Source of the DNA: Caulobacteraceae bacterium | GTDB taxonomy: Bacteria; Pseudomonadota; Alphaproteobacteria; Caulobacterales; Caulobacteraceae | Reading direction: 5' to 3' | Length of the DNA stretch: 55,447 bases | Assembly (NCBI GenBank): GCA_031291645.1 | Contig: JARLIQ010000024.1 | Coordinates: 1-55,447, forward strand | Part shown: in pieces, positions 33,389 to 41,602 of the stretch | Position numbering within the stretch: the first letter of the stretch is position 1 | How the letters are laid out: each line of letters begins with the position of its first letter | Position numbers and translations under genes: made by a program | Notes under the pieces: model-generated | Seen by the model: the letters and a program-made list of their open reading frames with translations, nothing else | The model's database searches: none | What the model was told of the DNA's origin: nothing

Positions 33389-33997
33389 TTAGTTTAACAT
33401 AGCCTTGGCCAGAGCGCTCGGGAGCGCCCCTTCCCTGGCCATATGGTAGGCTCTAAGCAGCATCGCCAGAGTGAGCATGTCGAGAATGTGGCCGGCCAGG
33501 GCGGCGTCCAGCGCCTGGCGGAACGGCACGCGGGCCAGCGCCAGGGCCTCGGTCTCGTCCGGCTCGGCGGCGACCGGCGAAAGCCCGGTGGCCAGATAGC
33601 CGTAGCCGCGCTCGTCGGTGATCGAGTTGGACAGCTGGAACCGCAGCACCTCGCGCCAGTCCGCCGCCTCCAGCCCCGCCTCCTCGCGCAGCTCGCGCCG
33701 GGCGCTCTCCAGCGGGTCCACGCCCAGGGGGCCGCCGCCCTCGGGCAGCTCCCAGGAATAGCCGGGGATGGGAAAGCGGTGCTGGCCCACCAGGGTGACG
33801 GCGCCGTCGTCGTGCAGAGGCAGGATGGCCAGGGCCAGGTTCTTGAACCGCACCGCGCCATAGAGCGCCGGCCGGCCGGTCGGGGCGATCGCGTCGTACT
33901 CGGTCAGGCTGATCCAGGGATTGTCGTAGACCTCGCGCGCCTCGACCACCTTCCACGGCGTTCCGGGCGCGATCATCCATGGGGGCTTGGCTGTCAT
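33389..33997 (-). CDS. Nudix hydrolase (ADP-ribose pyrophosphatase-like)
   Basis: This 202-residue protein has a Nudix box around ELPEGGGPLGVDPLESARREL followed by REEAGL. The REUxEExGU core is intact but the first Glu of Gx5Ex7 is Val, as in some specialised members. It probably hydrolyses ADP-ribose or a similar nucleoside diphosphate-linked compound. The ATG at 33995-33997 is used; longer frames run into the divergent nitroreductase gene. It lies 39 bp upstream of cysE on the same strand, so they may share a transcript. Confidence 0.88.
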   Translation of the reverse strand: MTAKPPWMIAPGTPWKVVEAREVYDNPWISLTEYDAIAPTGRPALYGAVRFKNLALAILPLHDDGAVTLVGQHRFPIPGYSWELPEGGGPLGVDPLESARRELREEAGLEAADWREVLRFQLSNSITDERGYGYLATGLSPVAAEPDETEALALARVPFRQALDAALAGHILDMLTLAMLLRAYHMAREGALPSALAKAMLN

Positions 33998-34081
33998 CTG
34001 CGGGCTGGACCTCGGGCGGCGAAGCGCACACCTATAGCCTGGTTTTCCAAACGGGCCGCAGCCGGCCGAACGAGGCGCACC

Positions 34082-34702
34082 TTGAGCACAGTCCTGCCGC
34101 CGCAGCCCGAGTTCGGGGCCGCCCTGCCGATCGGCCCGGCCAGCCCGGCCGTCCTGAACTTCCTCGCCCTCAGGCGCTCGGCCTCGGCCGGGCTGCTGTG
34201 CGAGCCGGGGCCGGACCCGGGCCAGCTGGGCGACCTGCTCAGGCTGGCGGCGCGGGTTCCCGACCACGGCAAGCTCGCGCCGTGGCGCTTCATCGTGCTG
34301 GACGGCGCCGACAAGGCCGCCTTCGTGGAGCGGCTGGAGGCGATCGCGGCCGGCCGGCCCGACGCCGAGAAGCTGGCCGGCGCCCTGTTCAAGATCCGCA
34401 ATCCGCCGCTGACCGTCACGGTGATCTCGCGCACGGTCGAGGGCAAGATCCCCCGCTGGGAGCAGGAGCTGTCGGCCGGCGCGGTCTGCATGAACCTGCT
34501 GATCGCCGCCCAGGCCATGGGCTTCGGGGCCAACTGGATCACCGACTGGTACGCCTACGATCCGGACGTCGACGCCCTTCTGGGCCTGGCGCCCGGCGAG
34601 CGGGTCTCGGGCTACGTGCACCTCGGCACGGCCAGCGAGGCGCCCCAGGAACGGGTCCGCCCGGACATCGAGGCCATCACCAGCCGCTGGACCGCCGCCT
34701 GA
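34082..34702 (+). CDS. Nitroreductase-family FMN oxidoreductase (YdjA-like)
   Basis: This 206-residue protein has the small nitroreductase pattern: LALRRSASAGLLCEPGP near the start, RVPDHGKLAPWRFIVLDG, and GAVCMNLLIAAQAMGFGANWITDWYAYD. It would use NAD(P)H and FMN to reduce quinones or nitroaromatics. The start is probably the TTG at 34082, with GAGG 6 bases upstream; upstream frame sequence overlaps the divergent Nudix gene. It is 70 bp upstream of the aminopeptidase on the same strand. Confidence 0.88.
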   Translation: MSTVLPPQPEFGAALPIGPASPAVLNFLALRRSASAGLLCEPGPDPGQLGDLLRLAARVPDHGKLAPWRFIVLDGADKAAFVERLEAIAAGRPDAEKLAGALFKIRNPPLTVTVISRTVEGKIPRWEQELSAGAVCMNLLIAAQAMGFGANWITDWYAYDPDVDALLGLAPGERVSGYVHLGTASEAPQERVRPDIEAITSRWTAA

Positions 34703-34772
34703 ACGACAGGTCTTGCGTTCCTGCCGCTGCGTCATAGGGTCTCGGCCAAATCGAATTCAGTACGGGTTCCAC

Positions 34773-37424
34773 ATGTCAATCCTTCGCGCGGCCCAGGCCG
34801 CGACGGTCGCGCTCACCCTGGGCGCGGCCGCCTTCGGCTTTGGCGCGGCCGCGGCCGCCCAGCCGGCCAGCGACGCCCACGCCGGACGCATCGTCCTGCC
34901 GGCCGACGTCACCCCCGACCACTACGACATCTCGATCAAGCCCGACGCCGCGGCCCTGACCTTCACCGGCAAGGTGCGGATCGAGCTGACCGTCCACCAG
35001 CCGACCGACCGGATCGTGCTGAACGACGCGGACATCGTGATCGACCACGCGGCCCTGTCGGGCGAGGCGGCGGCCCCCTCGATCGCCTACGACCCCAAGG
35101 TCCAGACGGCGACCTTCGGCTTCGGCCACATGTTGCGGCCGGGCCGTTACAGCCTGGCGCTCGACTACCACGGCCGGATCTACCAGCAGGCCTCCGGCTT
35201 CTTCGCCCTGGACTACCAGACCCCGGCCGGGACCAAGCGGGCCCTGTTCACCCAGTTCGAGAACTCCGACGCGCGGCGCTTCACCCCCTCGTGGGACGAG
35301 CCGGGGCGCAAGGCGACCTTCACCCTGACGGCCATCGTGCCGACCGGCCAGATGGCGCTGTCCAACATGCCGGTGGCGCGGACCACCCCGCTCGGCGGCG
35401 GCCTGCAAGAGGTCCGCTTCGCCCAGACGCCCAGGATGTCGTCCTACCTGCTGTTCTTCGGCCTGGGCGATTTCGAGCGCGTGAGCCGCAACGTCGGCGG
35501 CGTGGACGTGGGCGTGGTGGTCAAGCGCGGCGACACCGCCAGCGCCGGCTTCGCCCTGGATGCGGCCAGCCAGATCCTGCCCTACTACAATAGCTATTTC
35601 GGCAAGCCCTACCCGCTGCCCAAGATGGACCTGATCGCCGGTCCGGGCTCCAGCGAGTTCTTCGGCGCGATGGAGAACTGGGGCGCGATCTTCTACTTCG
35701 AGCGCGACCTGCTGGTCGACCCGCGGGTCTCGACCCAGGGCGACCGCCAGAACGTCTACGTCACCGTCGCCCACGAGATGGCCCACCAGTGGTTCGGCGA
35801 CCTGGTCACCATGTCGTGGTGGGACGACCTGTGGCTGAACGAGGGCTTCGCCTCGTGGATGGAGAACAAGGTCACCGACCACTTCCATCCGGAATGGAAC
35901 ATGTGGCTGCAGAACCAGGGCTCGACCCAGTACGCGATGCAGACCGACGCGCGCGACGGGACCCATCCGATCATCACCCCGATCAACGACGTGCTGCAGG
36001 CCGGCGGCGCCTTCGACGAGATCACCTACCAAAAGGGTGCGGCGGTGATCCGGATGCTGGAATCCTACGTCGGCGAGGACACCTTCCGCGCCGGGGTGCG
36101 CCGCTACATCGCCGCCCACGCCTACGGCAACACGGTGACCGACGACCTGTGGCGCGAGATCGACGCGGTCTCGCCCGGCCGGCCGATCACCCAGATCGCC
36201 CACGACTTCACCCTGCAGGCCGGCGTGCCGCTGGTCAGCGAGACGGCGGCGCGCTGCGAGGGCGGCCGCGAGCGCCTGGACCTGAGCCAGGGCCGCTTCG
36301 CCACCGACGACACCGGCAAGGCGCCGACGGTCTGGCGCGTGCCGGTGACCGCCGCGGTGGTCGGCGGCGCCCAGGGCCAGGCGGTGGTCGCCGCCCCGGC
36401 CGGTGGGCGGCTGGACCTGGCCGGCTGCGGCCCGGCGCTCTTGAACCTGGGCCAGGCGGGCTATTTCCGCACCCTCTACGCCGCCCAGCCGATGGCCGAG
36501 CTGACCGAGCGGTTCGCGAGCCTGTCGCCGGACGACCAGCTCGGCCTGCTCAACGACGCCCGCGCCCTGGCCTACGCCGGCTATGAGCCGATACCGGTCT
36601 ATCTGAACCTGACCCGGCGGGTGGACGCCGGGGCCGACCCGATCGTCTGGCAGGGGGTGGCGGGCAGCCTCGCCGGCCTCGACCGGCTGTACGACGGCCG
36701 GCCGGGCCAGGCGGCCTACCAGGCTTATGCCCGCGGCGTGCTCCAACCGGCCCTGGCCCGGGTCGGCTGGGACGCCAAGCCCGGCGAAAGCGACAACGTC
36801 GCCCTGATGCGCAGCGCGGTGCTGAGCGCCCTGGGCCGCCTGGGCGATCCGGCGGTGGCGGCCGAGGCGCACCGGCGCTTCGAGGCCTTCGTGCGCGACC
36901 CGTCGAGCCTGAACGCCTCCACCCGCCGCACGGTGCTGGACATCGTGGCCCAGCACGCCGACGCGGCGGACTGGGAGCAGCTACACGGCCTGGCGGTGTC
37001 GGCGCGGACCGAGCTGGAGCGGGTCGAGCTCTACGCCCGGCTGGGCGAGGCGGAAGACCCGGCGTTGGCCCGGCGGGCGCTGGACCTGTCGCTCTCGGGC
37101 GAGCCGGCGGCGACGACCACGCCCCAGATGGTGGAGGCGGTCTCGTCCCGCCACCCGGCGATGGCGCTGGACTTCACCGCCGCCCACTGGGACCGCATCA
37201 GCGCCCTCCTGGAGCCGGACACGCGCGCCACCTTCCCGCCGCGCCTGGTGATGGGGGGCTCGGACAAGGCGCTGGCCGACAAGATGGACGCCTTCGCCGC
37301 GGCCAATATCCCCGAAAGCGCCCGCCAGGACGTCCGCAAGGCCGACGCCAACATCGCCTATCTGGCGAAGGTGAAGGCCGAGCGTCTGCCCGACGTCGAC
37401 CGCTGGCTGGCGCAGGCCCGCTGA
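34773..37424 (+). CDS. Secreted M1-family zinc metallopeptidase (aminopeptidase N-like)
   Basis: This 883-residue protein has a signal peptide (about 1-30, ending AAAAAQ), then the M1 fold. The GAMEN exopeptidase motif is at residues 298-302. The zinc site HEMAH is at 334-338, with the third ligand Glu357 (LNEGFA). The C-terminal ERAP1-like helical domain is present. It would trim N-terminal residues from peptides in the periplasm, for nutrient use. ATG 34773 is chosen because the signal peptide starts there. It is convergent with queF. Confidence 0.94.
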   Translation: MSILRAAQAATVALTLGAAAFGFGAAAAAQPASDAHAGRIVLPADVTPDHYDISIKPDAAALTFTGKVRIELTVHQPTDRIVLNDADIVIDHAALSGEAAAPSIAYDPKVQTATFGFGHMLRPGRYSLALDYHGRIYQQASGFFALDYQTPAGTKRALFTQFENSDARRFTPSWDEPGRKATFTLTAIVPTGQMALSNMPVARTTPLGGGLQEVRFAQTPRMSSYLLFFGLGDFERVSRNVGGVDVGVVVKRGDTASAGFALDAASQILPYYNSYFGKPYPLPKMDLIAGPGSSEFFGAMENWGAIFYFERDLLVDPRVSTQGDRQNVYVTVAHEMAHQWFGDLVTMSWWDDLWLNEGFASWMENKVTDHFHPEWNMWLQNQGSTQYAMQTDARDGTHPIITPINDVLQAGGAFDEITYQKGAAVIRMLESYVGEDTFRAGVRRYIAAHAYGNTVTDDLWREIDAVSPGRPITQIAHDFTLQAGVPLVSETAARCEGGRERLDLSQGRFATDDTGKAPTVWRVPVTAAVVGGAQGQAVVAAPAGGRLDLAGCGPALLNLGQAGYFRTLYAAQPMAELTERFASLSPDDQLGLLNDARALAYAGYEPIPVYLNLTRRVDAGADPIVWQGVAGSLAGLDRLYDGRPGQAAYQAYARGVLQPALARVGWDAKPGESDNVALMRSAVLSALGRLGDPAVAAEAHRRFEAFVRDPSSLNASTRRTVLDIVAQHADAADWEQLHGLAVSARTELERVELYARLGEAEDPALARRALDLSLSGEPAATTTPQMVEAVSSRHPAMALDFTAAHWDRISALLEPDTRATFPPRLVMGGSDKALADKMDAFAAANIPESARQDVRKADANIAYLAKVKAERLPDVDRWLAQAR

Positions 37425-37464
37425 GGCGATGAAGCCAGACCGGGGTGCGGGGTCGGAGTGCGCC

Positions 37465-37920
37465 TCAGCCCCGTCCGCGGTAGGGCGCGACGCCCTGGTC
37501 GGGCAGCCACAGGCCTTCCGGCGGCGGGCCGCTCTGCCAGAAGACGTCGATCGGGATGCCGCCGCGCGGATACCAGTAGCCGCCGATCCGCAGCCAGCGC
37601 GGCTGGGCGACCTCGACGATCCGGCGGCCGATGGCGAGCGTGCAGTCCTCGTGGAAGGCGCCGTGGTTGCGGAACGAGCCCAGGTAGAGCTTCAGCGACT
37701 TCGACTCGATCAGCCAGGCGTCCGGCGCATAGTCGATGACCAGGTGGGCGAAGTCCGGCTGGCCGGTCACCGGGCAGAGCGAGGTGAACTCCGGGGCGGT
37801 GAAGCGGGCGAGGTAGATGACGTCGGCCTGGGGATTGGGCACGCGCTCCAGCACCGCCTCGTCCGGGCTGGCGAAGCCGCGGGCCTCGCGGCCGAGCTGG
37901 GTCAGGGTCTCGTGGGTCAT
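37465..37920 (-). CDS. queF: NADPH-dependent 7-cyano-7-deazaguanine reductase (type I)
   Basis: This 151-residue enzyme reduces preQ0 to preQ1 in queuosine synthesis for tRNA. It has the nucleophile Cys49 ([12 protein letters not shown]), Asp56, Glu72 in the QueF motif [22 protein letters not shown], and His90. Size matches the short unimodular QueF. Start at 37918-37920; an ATG six residues earlier is possible. No other queuosine genes are adjacent. Confidence 0.94.
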   Translation of the reverse strand: MTHETLTQLGREARGFASPDEAVLERVPNPQADVIYLARFTAPEFTSLCPVTGQPDFAHLVIDYAPDAWLIESKSLKLYLGSFRNHGAFHEDCTLAIGRRIVEVAQPRWLRIGGYWYPRGGIPIDVFWQSGPPPEGLWLPDQGVAPYRGRG

Positions 37921-38012
37921 GGCGCAAGCGTAAGGCACAGCCGTCGGTCCGCGACAAGGTTCTTGCGGCCGCCTATGGTCTCGCCGCTTTCTACAGATCA
38001 GGGAGACGGAGC

Positions 38013-38813
38013 ATGAGCGGAGACTTCGACGGCAAGGTGGTGGTGATCACCGGGGCCTCGACCGGCCTGGGACGGGCGATCGCCGTGGAGACCGCCGGGC
38101 GCGGCGCCGAGGCGGTGGTGATCAACTTCTCACGCAGCGCCGGCGAAGCCGAGGAGACGGCCGCCCAGGTCCGGGCCAAGGGCGCGCAGGCCATCCTGGC
38201 CCAGGCCGACGTGGCGGACGACGCCGGCTGCAGGGCCGTGGCGGCCGCGGCCGAGCCTTTCGGCCGCATCGACGCCCTGTTCAACAACGCCGGGGTGACC
38301 AAGTTCGCCAGCAACCACGCCGATCTCGACGCCGTCTCGGCCGAGGACTTCCTGCGCCTCTACCAGGTCAATGTGGTGGGCGCCTTCCAGATGATCCGCG
38401 CGGCGCGCGCCCTGCTCGAGGCCGGCGAGGCGCCCGGCGCGGTGGTCAACACCTCGTCCATCGCCGCCGTGGTCGGGATCGGCTCGTCGGTGCCCTACGC
38501 CGCCTCGAAGGGCGCCTTGAACACCATGACCCTGTCGCTGGCCCGCGCGCTGGCGCCCAAGATCCGGGTCAATGCGGTCTGTCCGGGCTTCATCGACACG
38601 CCCTGGTTCGGCCGCGCCCTGCCGGAGGACACCCTGGCCAGGATGCGGGCGGGGGTTGCGGCCTCGACCCCGCTGAAGGTCGCCTCGACCGCCGAGGACA
38701 TCGCCGCCTCGGCGGTGTTCCTGGCCTCGCCCGCCTCGCGGCACATCACCGGCGAGACCCTGCTGGTCGACGCCGGCACGCACCTGGGCTTCGCGCCCAT
38801 GGTGGCGCGGTAG
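38013..38813 (+). CDS. Short-chain dehydrogenase/reductase (SDR)
   Basis: This 266-residue classical SDR has the cofactor motif [10 protein letters not shown], the NNAG motif and the catalytic Ser149, Tyr162 and Lys166 (YAASK). The C-terminal [10 protein letters not shown] loop and [11 protein letters not shown] are typical of the FabG-like group. The acidic/basic residues after strand 2 ([10 protein letters not shown]) suggest NADP preference. It is a lone gene after a short promoter, convergent with the porin, and separated from it by a double hairpin. Confidence 0.92.
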   Translation: MSGDFDGKVVVITGASTGLGRAIAVETAGRGAEAVVINFSRSAGEAEETAAQVRAKGAQAILAQADVADDAGCRAVAAAAEPFGRIDALFNNAGVTKFASNHADLDAVSAEDFLRLYQVNVVGAFQMIRAARALLEAGEAPGAVVNTSSIAAVVGIGSSVPYAASKGALNTMTLSLARALAPKIRVNAVCPGFIDTPWFGRALPEDTLARMRAGVAASTPLKVASTAEDIAASAVFLASPASRHITGETLLVDAGTHLGFAPMVAR

Positions 38814-38836
38814 AGCCCACCGCTCCAGATACAAAG

Positions 38837-38895
38837 ACGCCTCCCCGCCCCGTGACAGGGCGAGGAGGCGTAGCGCCCGGCCGGAGCCGGGCGCT
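38837..38895. terminator. Tandem hairpins between the SDR and porin genes
   Basis: Hairpin 1: ACGCCTCC (38837-38844) pairs with GGAGGCGT (38864-38871), with an inner CGCCC/GGGCG stem. Hairpin 2: AGCGCCCGG-CCGGAG-CCGGGCGCT at 38872-38895 is a perfect 9 bp stem. On the minus strand hairpin 1 is followed by CTTTGTAT, a weak T-run. The pair likely stops both convergent transcripts. Confidence 0.6.
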
Positions 38896-38908
38896 GGGGG
38901 AAAGAGGC

Positions 38909-40210
38909 CTACAGGTGGATCGGCGCGACGATGTCGAGGCCGAAGGTGAACTGGCTCTTCTTGGTGCCGTAGTAGGTGCCCGAGACGGCGTCGTAGTGGA
39001 CGTCGTAGGGGGTGCCGCCGGACAGAGCGTCGTCGAACCGCAGTTCCGGCCGGATGACCATGCCGTCGAAGACCTTGGGCAGGCCCTGGGGCTTGTAGTT
39101 CACCCCGAGGGTGAGTTCGCCGTAGGTGGTGCCCTTGGACGCGAAGGCCGGATTGTACGTCCCGTAGCCGCCTTCATAGTTGATGAAGTCGTAGTGGTTC
39201 GGATAGCCGGCGACGAAGAAGTTGTCGCTGTCCGCCCAGACTTCCGCCCGCAGGCCGACCGAGAGGTCGGGGCTGAGGGCGTATTCGAGGTAGCCGACCA
39301 CGCCGCCGGCCGAGACCTTGGCGGCATCGTCCTTGGTGTAGTTGGCGTCGATGATGGCGGTCAGCGACTTGTTGACCGTCCAGGTCACGACGATGTCGTT
39401 GAGGTAGCGGTTGCCGGGGGCCTTGGTCGGGTAGGAACCGTTCGAGGTGAAGGCTTCGGGCCCGATGTGGGTCGTGGCCAGGATCGTCAGGTTGGTCAGG
39501 TTCAGACCGATCCCGCCGTGGAAGTGGAGCACGTTGTCGTTGGCCCCACCGGACGAGCCCAGGAAGGTGTTCACGCCGCTGTCGACACCGAGATAGAGGT
39601 CCACCTTGGGGTTCAGGTGGGTCTCGGTCATCAGGCCGGTGTGCTTCAGCGGGATGCCGTAGTTGAACAGGTAGGAGTGCGAGTAGAAGAAGTTACCCGA
39701 CGGATCCATCACCTCTTCGCCTTCCAGCGTGCCGTATTGGCCGAGCTTGACCTCCATGCCGCCGGCCGTGATGTAGGGCAGGTGGGCCTGGACGTTCGCC
39801 TCGACCAGGTCGAACTGGTTGATCGAGTTGATCGAGCGGTTGAACTCGCCGATCAGCTGGGTGTAGCGCGCGTCGCTGCCGTAGGACGCCTGGACCTTGA
39901 AGCCGACGTCGATGGTCTTGGAGCTGGTGTCCGGATCGCGTTCGGCGGTGAAGGACACGCCGTTCAGCAGGACCTCGTTGGAACGGTCGGTGAAGGCGTG
40001 GCCCCAGTTGATGCCGGCCGGCGGCTGATCCGGGTTCGCGGTGACGCCGACTTCGACCTGGGCCTTCAGCTTGATGCCGCTGACCCAGCTCGCGGGCGCG
40101 GCGGGCGGAGCCGCGGCAGGCGCGGCTTGGTCGTCGGCCCAGGCGGCGCCGGCGCACAGCAACGCCGCGGCGGCGCTGGTCGCGAGCAAGGTCGTGATCT
40201 TGTATTTCAT
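38909..40210 (-). CDS. Outer-membrane beta-barrel porin (OmpL-like, BBP2 family)
   Basis: This 433-residue protein has a signal peptide (MKYKITTLLATSAAAALLCAG, cut after AWA) and then alternating amphipathic strands with aromatic ends (YTQLIGEFNRSINSI; LYLGVDSGVNTFLG; LSVGLRAEVWADSDNFF), ending in a short terminal strand. The pattern matches BBP2/OmpL-like porins of alphaproteobacteria, which let small solutes cross the outer membrane. The substrate is unknown. Only ~16 strands seem possible. The GC-rich upstream region presumably holds its promoter. Confidence 0.82.
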   Translation of the reverse strand: MKYKITTLLATSAAAALLCAGAAWADDQAAPAAAPPAAPASWVSGIKLKAQVEVGVTANPDQPPAGINWGHAFTDRSNEVLLNGVSFTAERDPDTSSKTIDVGFKVQASYGSDARYTQLIGEFNRSINSINQFDLVEANVQAHLPYITAGGMEVKLGQYGTLEGEEVMDPSGNFFYSHSYLFNYGIPLKHTGLMTETHLNPKVDLYLGVDSGVNTFLGSSGGANDNVLHFHGGIGLNLTNLTILATTHIGPEAFTSNGSYPTKAPGNRYLNDIVVTWTVNKSLTAIIDANYTKDDAAKVSAGGVVGYLEYALSPDLSVGLRAEVWADSDNFFVAGYPNHYDFINYEGGYGTYNPAFASKGTTYGELTLGVNYKPQGLPKVFDGMVIRPELRFDDALSGGTPYDVHYDAVSGTYYGTKKSQFTFGLDIVAPIHL

Positions 40211-40974
40211 GTTTTATCCCCTCAGTTGATTATTTGCGGACGCAGGACCGATGCGACCGGCCGGGGCCGGGCATGGACCGCGCACGAGAGACGCCACCGC
40301 CCGCGACTGGGACCTCGGACGGTGTTGGGTTTATCCGCGTGGCGCGCATAAAAACTCCATCGGCCAGCAACCCCAGCAGCGTAAAGGACTCGTTACCGGC
40401 CCCACTACGGCCGAGGCGCACAGGACGATCGCGTGACCGGTGAGCTTAATCGGCCACATGTCCTGTCGTTCGCAAACCAGCCCCGAAGCCCCCCCCCGCA
40501 CGGCGGCGCGAGGAGCGCCGGTGACCCGTCTGCCCCCGAAGGCTAGACCGGGCTGAAACCCACGTTGAGCCGATCACCGCTACAGCCTCGCCGGGAATGT
40601 GGTTTGACGCCGGTTTGCTCATTGAGCGGGCTGGTCTGTGCGAATTTTACGCACAGGGCCGATATGCCTCGCCGCTGTGCAGGCGCGCGCCTTCAGGCGG
40701 CGCGGATGATCGATTCGACGGCGAGCCGCGTCCCGCGGTTGCGCCGGCGGGAGACCGCCCCGGCGAGCCCGCGCGAGGTGTTCCTGAACGGGATCGCCTT
40801 CGCCGAGCGGGCGTTCGTGGCCAGCGAGGACGAGTTGCGCGCCTTCGTCGCCGACCGGCTGGCGGCTTTCAAAGTCCCGGTAAAGGTGGTGTTCTGGGGC
40901 GAGACCCTCCCCCGCAACGCCAATGGAAAGATCATGAAGTCCGAGTTGAAGGCCGTGTTCGCCAGGTCGCCCGC
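40211..40974. other. 764 bp region without an intact gene; holds porin promoter, C-run, inverted repeat and ligase remnant
   Basis: Between the porin start and the FMN reductase there is no intact gene. 40211-40420 contains the porin promoter side, with some AT-rich stretches (TAAAAACTCC). 40489-40497 is a run of nine C. 40636-40656 is a perfect inverted repeat CTGTGCG-AATTTTA-CGCACAG. From about 40770 onwards a short reading frame with an acyl-CoA ligase C-terminus appears. Confidence 0.5.
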
Positions 40975-40978
40975 GTGA
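40770..40978 (+). pseudogene. Remnant of an AMP-forming acyl-CoA ligase (C-terminal end only)
   Basis: About 45 residues from 40837 to 40978 match the C-terminal subdomain of AMP-binding ligases: ELRAFVADRLAAFKVPVK, then LPRNANGKIMKSEL with the conserved catalytic Lys of PRNANGK. The whole N-terminal ATP-binding domain (roughly 450-500 residues) is missing, and the frame upstream lacks ligase sequence, so this looks like a deletion remnant. Its stop overlaps the GTG start of the FMN reductase (GTGA), which suggests the intact ancestor was co-translated with it. The left boundary is approximate. Confidence 0.7.
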
Positions 40979-41568
40979 CCGTCCACGACAAGCATTTCTC
41001 GCCCCTGGTCGTCGGGCTGGGCGGCACCACCCGGGCGACCTCGACCAGCGAGCGGACCCTGGTCAAGGCGTTGGAGGCGGCCGAGCGGGCCGGCGCGCGC
41101 ACGCGCCTGTTCAGCGGCGCCTTCCTGGCCAGGCTGCCGATCTACGACCCGGCCACCGCCGCCGACTCGGCGGAGCTGACCGAGCTGCTCGAAGCGGTGC
41201 GCATCGCCGACGGGGTGCTGATCGCCACCCCCGGCTACCACGGCTCGGTCTCGGGCCTGATCAAGAACGCGCTGGACGGGCTGGAAGGCCTGCGCGCCGA
41301 CGTGCGGCCCTATTTCGAGGGCCGCGCCGTGGGCTGCATCGTCACCGCCGACGGCTGGCAGGCCTGCGGCACGACGCTCGCGGCCCTGCGCACCATCGTC
41401 CACGCCCTGCGCGGCTGGCCGACCCCGCTGGGGGTGACCTTCAACCCCTCGGCCGGCGTCCTCTATGACCAGGACGGCGGCTTCAGCGAGGAGCGGGACG
41501 CGCGCCAGATCGACATGCTGGCCCAGCAGGTGGTCGACTTCGCCCGGATGCGGGCGGCGGTGGCCTGA
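40975..41568 (+). CDS. NADPH-dependent FMN reductase (flavodoxin-like)
   Basis: This 197-residue flavodoxin-fold protein has VVGLGGTTRATSTSERTL at the FMN phosphate loop and TPGYHGSVSGLIKNALDGLEGL, the typical flavin-binding pattern of SsuE/ArsH/ChrR-like reductases. It supplies reduced FMN or reduces quinones. The start is a GTG at 40975 overlapping the stop of the ligase remnant. A two-component monooxygenase partner could be the LLM protein at 44376, but they are not in one operon. It is convergent with the aldehyde dehydrogenase across a palindrome. Confidence 0.87.
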   Translation: MTVHDKHFSPLVVGLGGTTRATSTSERTLVKALEAAERAGARTRLFSGAFLARLPIYDPATAADSAELTELLEAVRIADGVLIATPGYHGSVSGLIKNALDGLEGLRADVRPYFEGRAVGCIVTADGWQACGTTLAALRTIVHALRGWPTPLGVTFNPSAGVLYDQDGGFSEERDARQIDMLAQQVVDFARMRAAVA

Positions 41569-41588
41569 CGAGCCCCTTAAGGGGCTCG
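41569..41588. terminator. Perfect 20 bp palindrome between convergent genes
   Basis: CGAGCCCCTT/AAGGGGCTCG is a perfect palindrome right at the FMN reductase stop, with the TTAA centre as the loop. It lies 14 bp before the aldehyde dehydrogenase stop on the other strand and likely serves as a bidirectional terminator. Confidence 0.55.
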
Positions 41589-41602
41589 CCGCCGACACCG
41601 GT

